Origin: Streptomyces sp. NRRL F-6676
Lineage (GTDB): Bacteria; Actinomycetota; Actinomycetes; Streptomycetales; Streptomycetaceae
NCBI RefSeq assembly: GCF_000725625.1
Contig: NZ_JOHS01000041.1
Location: 1-54,996 of the forward strand
DNA length: 54,996 bases
Direction: 5' to 3'
Position numbers and translations under genes: made by a program. Position 1 is the first letter of the stretch, and each line of letters opens with the position of its first letter. Below are positions 17,848 to 26,574 of this stretch, piece by piece. Below the pieces are notes generated by a model. The model did not search any database, was not told where the DNA came from, and saw only the letters and a list, made by a program, of their open reading frames with translations.

Positions 17848-18022
17848 GACAGGTTTCTACGCGCGTCACCCCGCCGAGCGCGAGGCCCGTTGCCCGATCG
17901 ATACCTGGACGGCGGACAAAACGGGCCCCGCCGCCCCGGGCCGCCGCGGGGACGGCCGGGGGGCCGCTCGCCGCGGCCACCAGTGACCCGGTGACCGCGG
18001 CGAGCGGCGTACGGCGGCGCAT
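17840..18022 (-). pseudogene. truncated exported-protein gene (signal-peptide remnant) after the pectinesterase
   Basis: A 60-codon frame begins with an ATG that overlaps the pectinesterase stop (TGATG), a coupled arrangement. It encodes MRRRTPLAAVTGSLVAAA, a signal-peptide-like N-terminus with twin arginines, followed by a Pro/Ala/Gly stretch. After about 30 residues the character is lost (FVRRPGIDRATG) and it stops inside the start of the next gene. The simplest reading is the 5' end of a former secreted enzyme, perhaps another pectinase, whose body was deleted. A genuine small secreted peptide is the alternative. Confidence 0.35.
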
Positions 18023-19158
18023 CAGCCCCCCGCCCTTTTCTCCTTCTCCCGCCACGGCGTCCAGTCCCCCAGGTACGCCCGCCGGGTCGCGGCGGCGGCC
18101 TGGGCGCGGGTGAGCTGTGGCCGGTTCGCGGGCACGGTGATCCGCGCGCCGGGCCCGGAGTTGCGGTACTCCGCGAACCGCTGCTCCTGCCACGGGTAGG
18201 AGTCGGACATGTTGGCGTAGGGCGCCACCGCGTCGATGCCGGGGCCGAGCCAGGTGTCGCGGACGGTGAGCATGGGCCGGGCGGTGGTGTCGGAGCTGGG
18301 CACCCAGGGGCGGGCCAGCTTGTAGGAGCCGTCGGGTGCCTCGCTGGTGATGCGGCTGTCGAGCACGAGGTAGCCGTGCGGGTCGGCGCCCGCGGTGGAG
18401 GGCGCGAAGACGAAGCCGTACGGGGCGGCCGTGAGGTCGGTGCGGTTCAGGGTGCGGAAGTGGCAGCGCTCGTAGACGGCGGTGGCGCGGCCGAAGACGA
18501 AGTCGACGTCGCCCTCGGCGTAGCAGTCGCGGAAGTACTGCCGGGCGAAGACGGTGAGCGCCATGGTGTCGGCGTACAGGGTGTCCTGGTGGCCGAGGAA
18601 GCGGCAGCCGAGGAAGGCCGAGCGGTCGCCCTGCACCTTGAGGGCGACGGCCTGGGTGCCGGTGATCCCGGGGTGGTCGGCGCGCAGCCAGTCGTTGGCG
18701 AAGGTGACCGCGCGGGCGGTGAAACCGTCGGCCTGCACGGTGGTGGTGGCCGATCCGGTGGTGCCGTAGGTGCCGGAACCGTCGGGCTTCGGGGTGCCGT
18801 TGGCGTGGTCGTAGACGATCACCACGTCCCGGGGGTCGCCGGAGGCGCCGAGCCAGGTCATCTCCGTACGGGTGCTGTCGACGGCGACGGTCTCGCGGTA
18901 GGTGCCGGGGGCGAGGACGAGGGTCCAGCCGCTGCCGGCCGCGGCGGCGACGGCGTCCCGCACGGTGGTGTGGTCGCCGGCGCCGCCCGGGTGGACGTAG
19001 AGGGTACGGGCGGTGAGCCGGTCGGCGGGCGAGCCGTACCGGCCGAACGGGGAACGGCGGCCGGTGGCCCGGGCGGACCCGGCCGCGAGGACGGACGCCG
19101 CCACGGCGCCGGCCCCCGCGGCCAGGAACCCCCGGCGGCCGAGGGAAGGGGTCTCCAC
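18022..19158 (-). CDS. secreted pectinesterase (CE8)
   Basis: A 378-residue carbohydrate esterase family 8 protein that removes methyl esters from pectin. A twin-arginine style leader (RRGFLAAGAGAVAASVLAAG) indicates export, probably by Tat. YVHPGGAGDHTTVRDAVAAA is the start of the beta-helix. FLGHQDTLYADT, DCYAEGDVDFVFGRATAVYE (the two catalytic Asp residues) and LARPWVPSSDT are the CE8 signatures. The GTG at 19158 lies 3 bases before the pectate lyase stop codon ends, with GGAAGG upstream, so the two are co-translated. De-esterification prepares substrate for the lyase. Confidence 0.92.
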   Translation of the reverse strand: METPSLGRRGFLAAGAGAVAASVLAAGSARATGRRSPFGRYGSPADRLTARTLYVHPGGAGDHTTVRDAVAAAAGSGWTLVLAPGTYRETVAVDSTRTEMTWLGASGDPRDVVIVYDHANGTPKPDGSGTYGTTGSATTTVQADGFTARAVTFANDWLRADHPGITGTQAVALKVQGDRSAFLGCRFLGHQDTLYADTMALTVFARQYFRDCYAEGDVDFVFGRATAVYERCHFRTLNRTDLTAAPYGFVFAPSTAGADPHGYLVLDSRITSEAPDGSYKLARPWVPSSDTTARPMLTVRDTWLGPGIDAVAPYANMSDSYPWQEQRFAEYRNSGPGARITVPANRPQLTRAQAAAATRRAYLGDWTPWREKEKRAGG

Positions 19159-19160
19159 GG

Positions 19161-20486
19161 TCAGCGCACCTTCCCGGCGCCCGCGCCGCGGTCGACGAGG
19201 TGGGGCACGGCCCTGGGCGAGTCCACCTTGGTGCGCAGGGTGGGCGTCCAGCCCGCGCCGGACCGGAGGACCTCGTCGGGGACGCCCGCGTTGTGCACGG
19301 CGATCAGATCGGTCCGCCTGCCGTTGACGTAGTTGTCGCCGGCGGTGAGCGAGGACTCCGACCACTTCTTCAGGATCGTCGCCTCGTCCACCCCGTCGGC
19401 CAGCGTGAACGCGTTGTGTTCGGCGACGAGTCGGGACTCCTTGCCGATGCCGTAGCTGTAGCCGTACCCGTCACCGGCCACGAAGTGGTTGTTGTACGAG
19501 TCGACCTGGCCGAACCGGACCCGGGGCGCGCGCTCGACCAGGTTGGTGAACAGGTTGTGGTGGAAGGTCGCCTTGAGGTGGCCTCGGTCGAGCGCGGCCG
19601 TGGACTCGCTGTCGCTGTTGCCGATGAGGATCGTCTTGTCGTGGTCCTCGAAGACGTTCCAGGAGGCGGTGACGTAGTCGGCGCCCTTGACGATGTCCAG
19701 CTCGCCGTCGTGCTGTTCGAAGATGCGGCCGTAGTAGAAGGGCAGCGTGCTGTCCGGGTGGTCGCCGTCGGTGAAGGTGTTGTGGTCCAGCCAGACATGG
19801 GTGGCGCCGTGGACGACCGCGCTGTCGTACTCGGAGTTCCAGTTGCCGTCGGCGGTGTCGGTCGGGTCCCACTGCGGGAAGCAGTCCAGCGGGCTCTCGA
19901 AGGTGAGGTTGCGGACGATGACGTTGTCGACGGCGGTGATCTGGAGGCTGGCGCCCTTGAAGCCGGCGTGTCCGCCGACGCCGATGAGAGTCGTGTTGGC
20001 GGGCACGGACGCCTTGATCGCCTTGGCCTGGTTGTCGGCGGAGACCCGGCGCAGCCCCTCGGGGCTGTCGTCGGGCTCGGCCGAGAGGTCGGTGTCGCGG
20101 CCCCAGTTCTCGGGCGAGTAGGTGTCCAGGTAGGTGGCGAAGTCGTAGCCGTCGGCGGCGAAGGCGTCGCAGCCCTCGGCGACCGCGTCGATGACGCCCT
20201 CGACCTTGATGATCTTCGGCGCGTTGCCGCCGTCGGCGAGGGCGGACGTGAACTCGGCCCAGGTGCGCACGGTGTACACGTGCGCGGCGTCGGCGGCGGC
20301 ACCGCCGGTGGTGCCGGTGCCGTACGCGGCCCAGCCGTCGTGGGCGCCCAGTGTCTGCCGCGCCGGGTCGTGGTGGCGGGAGTGGGCGTCGGCGGTGGTG
20401 GCCGTCACTGAGAGGACCAGGGCGGTGCAGCCGGCCAGCGCGGCGGCCTTCACTATGGCATGCCCATGCCATACCTGTGCGTACAT
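19161..20486 (-). CDS. secreted pectate lyase (PL1)
   Basis: A 441-residue polysaccharide lyase family 1 protein. The signal peptide is at about residues 1-34 (KAAALAGCTALVLSVTATTADA). ANTTLIGVGGHAGFKGASLQI, NVIVRNLTFESPLDCFPQWDPTDTADGNWNSEYD and VWLDHNTFTDGDHPD include the Ca-binding Asp cluster. HNLFTNLVERAPRVRFGQVDSYNN includes the catalytic Arg region (RAPRVRFG). I chose the ATG at 20486 because GAGGAG lies 7 bases upstream; a start five codons earlier has no such site. It cleaves polygalacturonate outside the cell. Confidence 0.94.
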   Translation of the reverse strand: MYAQVWHGHAIVKAAALAGCTALVLSVTATTADAHSRHHDPARQTLGAHDGWAAYGTGTTGGAAADAAHVYTVRTWAEFTSALADGGNAPKIIKVEGVIDAVAEGCDAFAADGYDFATYLDTYSPENWGRDTDLSAEPDDSPEGLRRVSADNQAKAIKASVPANTTLIGVGGHAGFKGASLQITAVDNVIVRNLTFESPLDCFPQWDPTDTADGNWNSEYDSAVVHGATHVWLDHNTFTDGDHPDSTLPFYYGRIFEQHDGELDIVKGADYVTASWNVFEDHDKTILIGNSDSESTAALDRGHLKATFHHNLFTNLVERAPRVRFGQVDSYNNHFVAGDGYGYSYGIGKESRLVAEHNAFTLADGVDEATILKKWSESSLTAGDNYVNGRRTDLIAVHNAGVPDEVLRSGAGWTPTLRTKVDSPRAVPHLVDRGAGAGKVR

Positions 20487-20546
20487 TGTGCGGCTCCTCA
20501 TTCGGAAAGGTTCGGGGGGTGGCGGTATCGCGTGGGGGCGGTGGTG

Positions 20547-21350
20547 TTACGCGGGGGTCGTGCCCTCGGACCAGGTGATCCAGGACTCGGGGATCCCGGC
20601 GTCGAGCCGACGCACGTCACGCCGCCCGAGCACCCGCCGGCGCACCAGCTCACCGGCGACCAGCCGGGCCACGGCGATGGCGCCGGGCGGGTTGAAGTGC
20701 GTGTTGTCCTGCTCGGTGTCCGTCCAGTTGAAGTACGTCTTGGTCTCCTCGGCACCGAGCCGCTGCCACAGCGCGAGCGACAGCGCCTCGATGTCGAGCA
20801 GCGGCACGCGCTCCTCGACGGCGAGCGCGCGCATCGCCGCCGGGTAGTCGCCATGGGTCGGCACGGCGTTGCCGTCCGCGTCGAACCGGCGCCGCTCGAC
20901 GGGCGTCGCGAGCACGGGCCGCGCACCGCGCCTGCGCGCACCGTCGAGGTAGAGCCGCAGATACTCCTGGTACGTGCTCCAGGGCTCGGTGTACCGCACC
21001 GGATCGGCGGACTTCTCGTCATTGTGCGCGAACTGTACGAGCAGCAGATCCCCGGGCCGAATCGACGCGAGAATGACGTCGAGCCGGCCCTCGTCCACAA
21101 AACTCTTCGAACTACGCCCGTTCACGGCGTGATTGGCCACGTCCACACCCTTCCCGAGAAAGAAGGGCAACGCCGTCCCCCACCCGGTCTCGGGCTCGGC
21201 GTCGACGTATTTCTGGGCGGCGGTGGAATCGCCGGCGATGTGGAGAGTGCGATCGCGGCGTTCATGAGCCTGCCCCGTACCGGCGGCGCCGACAACCAGC
21301 GGAACAGCGGCAACTCCGGCGAAAGCAACCTGCCTGCGACTAAGAGACAC
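20547..21350 (-). CDS. secreted rhamnogalacturonan acetylesterase (SGNH hydrolase)
   Basis: A 267-residue exported esterase of the CE12/SGNH type. The leader SRRQVAFAGVAAVPLVVGAAG suggests Tat export. LHIAGDSTAAQ carries the nucleophile Ser (about S42), NHAVNGRSSKSFVDEGR block II, LLVQFAHNDEK block III (Asn) and DNTHFNPPGAIAVA block V (Asp/His). It removes acetyl groups from rhamnogalacturonan I. The start is a GTG with GAGAGG upstream. It heads a minus-strand set with the pectate lyase (60 bases on) and pectinesterase. Confidence 0.92.
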   Translation of the reverse strand: MSLSRRQVAFAGVAAVPLVVGAAGTGQAHERRDRTLHIAGDSTAAQKYVDAEPETGWGTALPFFLGKGVDVANHAVNGRSSKSFVDEGRLDVILASIRPGDLLLVQFAHNDEKSADPVRYTEPWSTYQEYLRLYLDGARRRGARPVLATPVERRRFDADGNAVPTHGDYPAAMRALAVEERVPLLDIEALSLALWQRLGAEETKTYFNWTDTEQDNTHFNPPGAIAVARLVAGELVRRRVLGRRDVRRLDAGIPESWITWSEGTTPA

Positions 21351-21375
21351 TTACGTCCACCTCTCTGACAGGGAG

Positions 21376-21470
21376 TGGGGGCCGCGCCCCGAAGGGGCGC
21401 GGGACTGTATCGACTGCGGCTCCGCCGCGGGGCGCGACCAGCCGCATCCGGCCCGCAGTCAACGCACGAA
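21376..21470 (+). repeat. dispersed intergenic repeat, copy E, with terminator-like hairpin
   Basis: The hairpin CCGCGCCCC-GAA-GGGGCGCGG (21382-21402) is followed by the GACTGCGGCTCCGCCGCGG and CGCGACCAGCCGCATCCGGC modules shared with other copies. It sits between the solute-binding gene and the acetylesterase gene and probably also terminates the ABC operon. Confidence 0.65.
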
Positions 21471-21488
21471 CAGAACCATCCGCCCCCC

Positions 21489-22823
21489 TCAGTGATTCTC
21501 CTTCCAATCCCCCTGCGCAGCGTTGAGCTGATCCGCCAACGTGTCGAGGAACGACTTCGCCGACATCTTTCCCAGAAGCACCTTCTGGAAATTCGCCTCA
21601 TTGTCGGACTTGGAAATCGTGTTCCAGTCGGGCAAGTAGTACGGGAGCTGCACGATCTTCGTGTTGCCCCCCAGCGCCTCCGCCGCCAGCTTCGTCGGCT
21701 CGGACTTCTGGACCCACGCGTCCCGCGCCGCCTCCTTGTTGGCCGGCACCTGCCCCGCCGACTCGTTCCATGTGCTGTTGGACTCGTGGGACGCGGCGAA
21801 CTCGATGAACTTCCAGGCCGCCGCCTTGTTCTTGCCGGACTTGAACATCGCGAGTCCGTCGACGGGGTTGGAGACCTGCACCCGCGAGCCGTCGTCGAGC
21901 GTCGGGTTGGGGATGCCCTTGAACTTGCCCTCGCCCAGCGCCTTGAGATGGTCCTCGTAGGAGCCGAGGTTGTGGCTCAGTATCCCGATCGTGCCGTTGT
22001 CCCACTGGGCGACCATCTTGGTGAAGTCGTTGTTGACGTCGGCGGACGGCGTGTCCTTCTTGTACAGGCCGGTGTACTTCTCCAGCGCCTGGACGTTCTT
22101 CGGGTCGTTGACGGTGGTCTTGTCGCCGTTCCAGAAGCTGGTGATGCCGCTCTGCCCGTACATGGCGTCCAGCGCCTGGGCGATCGAGCCCTCGCCGCCG
22201 CGGATCGTGTAGCCGAACCTGTTCTTGCCCGCGTCGGTGAGCTTGTCGGCCGCCTTGTAGAAGTCGGTCCAGGTGGACGGCTCGTCGAGGCCGGCCGCCT
22301 TGAACAGGTCGGTCCGGTACCACAGGGTGCCGTTGTTCGCGGAGGTCGGCACCGTGTACGTCTTGCCGTCGGTGCCGGCGGCCTTGACGCCCTGGAGGAA
22401 GTTGTCGTTGAGCTTGCCGTTGAGGGAGCTCTTGGAGAGCCGGCCGTCCAGCGGTTCGAGGGCGCCCTGCGCGGCGACCTCGGCCAGCATCGAGGTGGCG
22501 AGCCCCCCGACGTCCGGCAGGCCCCCGCCCTGGATGGCGGTGTCGTACTTGGACTGGATGCTCGCGGCCGGGACGCCGACGTACTTGACCTGGATGTCGG
22601 GGTACTTCTTCTCGAAGTCGGCGATGATCTGTTTCCAGACGTCGGTCCGGACGCCGCCGTTGTTGTCCCAGAAGGTGATGCTGCCCTTGCCGGAGCCCTC
22701 GTCGCCCTTGTCCCCCGCGCCGCCGCTGCCGTCGTCGCCGCAGGCGGTGGCGGTCAGCGCGAGGACGGAGCCCAGGGCGACGGCCGTGGCGGCGCGCCGG
22801 CTTCTGTGATTGCTGCTCTTCAT
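21489..22823 (-). CDS. family-1 carbohydrate-binding lipoprotein of ABC transporter
   Basis: A 444-residue extracellular receptor of an oligosaccharide ABC importer. The signal peptide ends at the lipobox TATAC (Cys about 27) and a Gly/Asp/Lys-rich linker follows. SBP_bac_1 features are ITFWDNNGG, QIIADFEKKYPDIQVKYVG, LPDVGGLATSMLAEVAAQG and NNGTLWYRTDLFKAAG. The ATG at 22823 has AAGAGAG upstream; the longer open frame runs through the GH43 gene in another frame. It is the last gene of the operon, an unusual position since the receptor is normally first. The ligand is probably a pectin-derived oligosaccharide. Confidence 0.93.
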   Translation of the reverse strand: MKSSNHRSRRAATAVALGSVLALTATACGDDGSGGAGDKGDEGSGKGSITFWDNNGGVRTDVWKQIIADFEKKYPDIQVKYVGVPAASIQSKYDTAIQGGGLPDVGGLATSMLAEVAAQGALEPLDGRLSKSSLNGKLNDNFLQGVKAAGTDGKTYTVPTSANNGTLWYRTDLFKAAGLDEPSTWTDFYKAADKLTDAGKNRFGYTIRGGEGSIAQALDAMYGQSGITSFWNGDKTTVNDPKNVQALEKYTGLYKKDTPSADVNNDFTKMVAQWDNGTIGILSHNLGSYEDHLKALGEGKFKGIPNPTLDDGSRVQVSNPVDGLAMFKSGKNKAAAWKFIEFAASHESNSTWNESAGQVPANKEAARDAWVQKSEPTKLAAEALGGNTKIVQLPYYLPDWNTISKSDNEANFQKVLLGKMSAKSFLDTLADQLNAAQGDWKENH

Positions 22824-22837
22824 TGAACGGCTCTCTT

Positions 22838-22866
22838 CTGCTGGATCTGCTGGATCTGCTGGATCT
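22838..22866. repeat. 9-bp tandem repeat at the end of the GH43 gene
   Basis: Three copies of CTGCTGGAT stand head to tail between the binding-protein start and the GH43 stop, the last one touching the stop codon. It looks like replication slippage in the spacer. Confidence 0.7.
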
Positions 22867-24409
22867 ACGGGTTCTTCCGGTGGTGCTCTTGGGGGGTCAT
22901 GACCCGGAACCGGGTGAACGTCGCCGCCCCGGCGTGCCCCTGGCCCTCGGGGGCCAGGGCGAACAGTCCGAGCAGCGCGCCGACCCAGCGCCAGGGGGTG
23001 GCGGCGAAGACGGGGCCGGACGGCCGGGGTCCCGCGCCGAGGTCGTAGGAGAAGCGGCAGCGCGCCCCGGCGCCGATCTCGACGCGCAGCCGGGCCCGGG
23101 CGCCGGGCACCGGCACCGGGTGCGCGGCGTCCCGTTCGCGCTCGGCGACGGGTTCGGCGAACCGGTGCACCAGGCGGGCGGTCCCGTCGGCGCCCCGCTC
23201 CAGGCCGATCCAGCCGTACGCGTCGCCGAGGACGGCGAGTCCGGCCCGTGCCCCGGGTTCCTCGCTGTGCAGCCGCAGGTCGACCTCGACGGTGCGGGGT
23301 TCGCCCGGCAGCCGCTGGGTCAGGAGGTGCGGCACGGTGCGCAGGTCGTGCGCGCCGGTGGTGCGGACGCAGGCCGTGCGCAGTCCGTCGGCGGAGTGCT
23401 GGGTGGCCCAGCCGGCCTGGGGGTTGGCGGCCCACTGCCACTGGCGGCCGTACCGTCCGCCGGGGAAGTCGTCGTCGGTGGCGGGTGCGGCGGCCGGCTG
23501 CGGCGGCAGTGCGGGCCGCCGGTGGACGGCGACGGGGGCGCCGTTGTCCCCGAGCACCGGCCAGCCGTCGTCGTCCCAACGCATCGGCTGGAGGTGGACG
23601 ACCCTGCCGTAGGGGCCGCGCTGCTGGAAGTGCAGGAACCAGTCCTCGCCGGCCGGGGTGCGTACCCAGCCGCCCTGGTGCGGGCCGTTGACGTCGGTGT
23701 CCTTCTGCTCCAGGACGATCCGTTCCTCGTACGGGCCGAAGAAGCCGCGCGAGCGGAAGGCGCCCTGCCAGCCGGTCTCCACGCTCCCGGCGGGCGCGAG
23801 GATCCAGAACCAGCCGTCGTGCCGGTAGGCCTTGGGCCCTTCCAGGGTGAACCAGCCGGGGATGCGGTCGCCGTCGACGATCACCTTGCCCTCGTCGAGG
23901 AGTCCGGTGCCGTCGGGGTGCATACGGTGGCCGGTGAGGCGGTTCTTGATGCCGGAGCGGGACTTGGACCAGGCGTGCACGAGGTATGCCTCGCCGGTCT
24001 CGTCGTCCCACAGCGGGCAGGGGTCGATCAGGCCCTTGCCCCCCTTGACCAGGTGCGGGCGGGTCCAGGGGCCGCGGATCGCGGGGGCGTTGACCTGGTG
24101 GATGCCGTGGTCGGGGTCGCCCCAGAAGATCCAGAACCGGTCGTCGTGATGGCGCAGGGAAGGCGCCCAGACGCCGCAGTCGTGCCGGGGGGAGGCGAAC
24201 TCCTCCTCGGGTTCGAGGCGTTCGAGGGCGTGGCCGACCAGGGTCCAGCTGACGAGGTCGCGGGAGTGCAGCAGCGGCAGTCCGGGGGCGCGGCCGAAGC
24301 TGGAGGCGGTGAGGTAGAAGTCGTCGCCGACGCGGACGACGTCCGGGTCGGACCAGTCGGCGTTCAGCACCGGGTTGCGGTAGGTGCCCGGGGCGGGCGC
24401 GGCGGTCAT
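22865..24409 (-). CDS. GH43 family glycoside hydrolase (beta-xylosidase/arabinofuranosidase-like)
   Basis: 514 residues without a signal peptide, so intracellular. Five-bladed propeller features: NADWSDPDVVRVGDDFY with the catalytic base Asp (about D21), GVWAPSLRHHDDRFWIFWG, LIDPCPLWDDETGEAYLVHAW (pKa-modulating Asp) and WFTLEGPKAYRHDGWFWIL with the general acid Glu. A C-terminal beta-sandwich from about residue 320 (DDFPGGRYGRQWQW) is the GH43 accessory domain. The ATG overlaps the DUF6807 stop (ATGA). It likely trims imported arabinose- or xylose-bearing oligosaccharides. Confidence 0.92.
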   Translation of the reverse strand: MTAAPAPGTYRNPVLNADWSDPDVVRVGDDFYLTASSFGRAPGLPLLHSRDLVSWTLVGHALERLEPEEEFASPRHDCGVWAPSLRHHDDRFWIFWGDPDHGIHQVNAPAIRGPWTRPHLVKGGKGLIDPCPLWDDETGEAYLVHAWSKSRSGIKNRLTGHRMHPDGTGLLDEGKVIVDGDRIPGWFTLEGPKAYRHDGWFWILAPAGSVETGWQGAFRSRGFFGPYEERIVLEQKDTDVNGPHQGGWVRTPAGEDWFLHFQQRGPYGRVVHLQPMRWDDDGWPVLGDNGAPVAVHRRPALPPQPAAAPATDDDFPGGRYGRQWQWAANPQAGWATQHSADGLRTACVRTTGAHDLRTVPHLLTQRLPGEPRTVEVDLRLHSEEPGARAGLAVLGDAYGWIGLERGADGTARLVHRFAEPVAERERDAAHPVPVPGARARLRVEIGAGARCRFSYDLGAGPRPSGPVFAATPWRWVGALLGLFALAPEGQGHAGAATFTRFRVMTPQEHHRKNP

Positions 24410-25281
24410 GGGCTCACCGCCCGGCGGACGAGGGCGGCGGCCTCGGCGCGGGAGAGCCGGCCGTCGGCGACGACGGTGACGATCCGCCGTACGACGGTGT
24501 CTCCGGCGGGGACCGGGAGCCGTGCGGCGTGGGCGAGGGAGGAGCCGACGCCGGGGTACTCCTCGGCGCGCACGAACCAGGGGTCGCGGCGGGTGTCGGC
24601 GGTGGCCCCGGCGAAGACCAGCGTCCAGTCGGCGCCGGCCAGCGCGAGCCAGTCGGCGCACCGGCCGTGCACCCGCGCCTCGCCCTCGGCCTCCGCGGTG
24701 AAGGCGTGCGGGGCGGTGGCCTCCTTGCGGGCCCGCCAGAAGAAGCCGCCGTAGGCCGCGCCGGGGCGGCCGTTGGTCGCGGGGCTGCCGAACGACAGGG
24801 GTCCTGGGGTGGTGTTGGTGAGCGAGAAGGTGAAGTCCAGTGCCCAGGCGGTGTCGGTGAGCGCGGTGGCGGCCACGGTCCGGCGTTCGCGCAGGAGTTC
24901 GCGGCCGTCGGCGGTCCAGCTCAGTTCCTCGACGAAGCCGTCGGGGTCGATGAGCCGGAAGGCGCGGTGGCGCTGGACGCCGTGGTTGTCGAGCTCGGTG
25001 GAGCCCCGGTCGCGGACGAAGGTGCGGCCGCCCCAGAAGTTGTGCCCCTCGACGTCGGGGACGGCGACACCGACGCCGAGGTGGTGGAGGTGGTCGGCGG
25101 GGCGCAGTTCGGTGACCGCCGTGCCGGCCAGGGTGGTGACGGGGTGGAGGTAGGGGCGCGGGGAGAGCCGGCCGGGGAGTTCGGGGCGGGTGACGTAGCG
25201 GCCGACGGGGCGGCCCGCCACGCGCAGCACGGGGGTGTCGTGCGGTGTGGCCGGTGCGCCGGTCCTGCTCGGCGTGGTCAT
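24406..25281 (-). CDS. DUF6807 (PmoA-like) family protein
   Basis: 291 residues. LHHLGVGVAVPDVEGHNFWGGRTFVRDRGS is the hallmark of the DUF6807 family; these proteins occur in polysaccharide-use loci and lack an established reaction. SGRGGA-like parts and the C-terminal VRRIVTVVADGRLSRAEAAALVRRA suggest an all-beta sheet protein with a short helical tail. No signal peptide. It is coupled on both sides (TGATG with the oxidoreductase upstream, ATGA with GH43 downstream), which ties its job to oligosaccharide processing in this operon. Confidence 0.85.
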   Translation of the reverse strand: MTTPSRTGAPATPHDTPVLRVAGRPVGRYVTRPELPGRLSPRPYLHPVTTLAGTAVTELRPADHLHHLGVGVAVPDVEGHNFWGGRTFVRDRGSTELDNHGVQRHRAFRLIDPDGFVEELSWTADGRELLRERRTVAATALTDTAWALDFTFSLTNTTPGPLSFGSPATNGRPGAAYGGFFWRARKEATAPHAFTAEAEGEARVHGRCADWLALAGADWTLVFAGATADTRRDPWFVRAEEYPGVGSSLAHAARLPVPAGDTVVRRIVTVVADGRLSRAEAAALVRRAVSP

Positions 25282-26573
25282 CAGGTGCTCGCCTGCCTTT
25301 CGGGAGCGGCGGCGGACGCGGGTGTCCCGGTGGACGCGGGCGTCTCTGTGAACGCGGGGGCCCCGGTGGACGCGTGGGCGGGGGCCGCCCAGGGGGCGCC
25401 CAGTTCGGAGTAGAGCGCGAGGGTGTCGGCGGCGGCCGCGACCAGCCCGTCGATCCCGGGCACCACCCGGCGGTCCTCGCCGGGCGGCCGGTGCCAGGCA
25501 CCGGCGGGCAGCGGGGCCGGGTCGGGGGCGCTGCGGATCGCCTCGACGACCCGCATGAACGCGCCGGTCGCCTCCGGCGCCACCAGCAGCCGGGCGCCCT
25601 CGGTGAGGTGGGCGACGAGGTTCTCCAGCAGGTCGGTGCGGCCGTAGCTCAGTTCCTCGGGGCCGCGCCCCGCCCGCTGGAGCAGGACGCGGTCCTGCTT
25701 GTACCAGAAGGTGATCCGGCCCCGGTCGCCGTGGACCAGGACGTACGGTTCGTCGGCCCGTTCGGCGCAGAGCGTGGCGGCGACGGTGACCCGGCGGCCC
25801 GTCGCGGTGGCGACGCGGACGCAGGAGGTGTCGTCGGACTCGATGGCGTTGGCGCGCAGCAGTTCGGTCTCGATGCCGGTGACGTCCTCGGCGCGGTCGG
25901 TGCCGTTGAGTGCGAGGGCGGTGGCGACGGCGTGCGCGAGGGGGTTGGTGAGCGCCCCGTCGACGACGTCGGCGCCGTGCAGCCGCCGTCTGCCCGCCCA
26001 GGGCGCCCGCCGGTAGTAGGCCTCGTCGCGCACCCAGGCACCGGCGCCGCCGACGCCCCGGATCTCACCGATCAGCCCCTCGCCGGCCATCCGGCGGATC
26101 GCGGGCACGGCGTGCGAGCCCAGCGACTGGAAGCCGATCTGGCAGGCCACCCCGGCCGCCGCGACTCCGTCGGCCATGCGCCGGAACTCCGCGTACGAGG
26201 GGGCCGGCGGCTTCTCCAGGAGCAGGTGCGTCCCGCGCGCGGCGGCGGCCAGGGCGAGGTCGGTGTGGGTGGGGATCGGGGTGCAGATCACCGCGATCCG
26301 GGCGCCGGTGGCGTCGAGCAGCGCGCCGAGGTCGGAGGACTGCGCGGGGGTGCCGAGGCCGTCGGGGATCTCGTCGGGGGTGAGGGGCTTCAGCTCGCAG
26401 ATCCCGGCGAGCCGGACGAGTCCCTTGTCCTGGAGGCGGCCGATGTTGGCGAGGTGCCACCCGCCGTGGCCGCGGGCCCCGGCGAGCACGACGGGGATCG
26501 GGGTGGGGAGCGGCACGGTGGCGGCCGCGACGGGTTCGGCGGCGGTGGCGGCGAGGGGGTCGGCGGCGGTCAT
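25281..26573 (-). CDS. Gfo/Idh/MocA family sugar oxidoreductase
   Basis: 430 residues. The Rossmann domain begins PIPVVLAGARGHGGWHLANIGRL; IAVICTPIPTHTDLALAAAARGTHLLLEKPPAPS contains the family EKP motif (Lys of the catalytic pair). The C-terminal alpha/beta domain contains GGAGAWVRDEAYYRRAPW and GALTNPLAHAVATAL. The last 40 residues are a low-complexity Ala/Ser/Thr/Pro tail with repeated AST-type units, not needed for the fold. One base separates it from the permease. Together with DUF6807 it forms a conserved-looking pair; a redox-assisted glycoside or sugar modification is plausible. Confidence 0.9.
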   Translation of the reverse strand: MTAADPLAATAAEPVAAATVPLPTPIPVVLAGARGHGGWHLANIGRLQDKGLVRLAGICELKPLTPDEIPDGLGTPAQSSDLGALLDATGARIAVICTPIPTHTDLALAAAARGTHLLLEKPPAPSYAEFRRMADGVAAAGVACQIGFQSLGSHAVPAIRRMAGEGLIGEIRGVGGAGAWVRDEAYYRRAPWAGRRRLHGADVVDGALTNPLAHAVATALALNGTDRAEDVTGIETELLRANAIESDDTSCVRVATATGRRVTVAATLCAERADEPYVLVHGDRGRITFWYKQDRVLLQRAGRGPEELSYGRTDLLENLVAHLTEGARLLVAPEATGAFMRVVEAIRSAPDPAPLPAGAWHRPPGEDRRVVPGIDGLVAAAADTLALYSELGAPWAAPAHASTGAPAFTETPASTGTPASAAAPERQAST

Positions 26574-26574
26574 G

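Noticed and set aside
22824..24011. Upstream extension of the carbohydrate-binding lipoprotein
   Set aside because: It runs through the GH43 gene in another frame; the signal peptide and lipobox begin at 22823.
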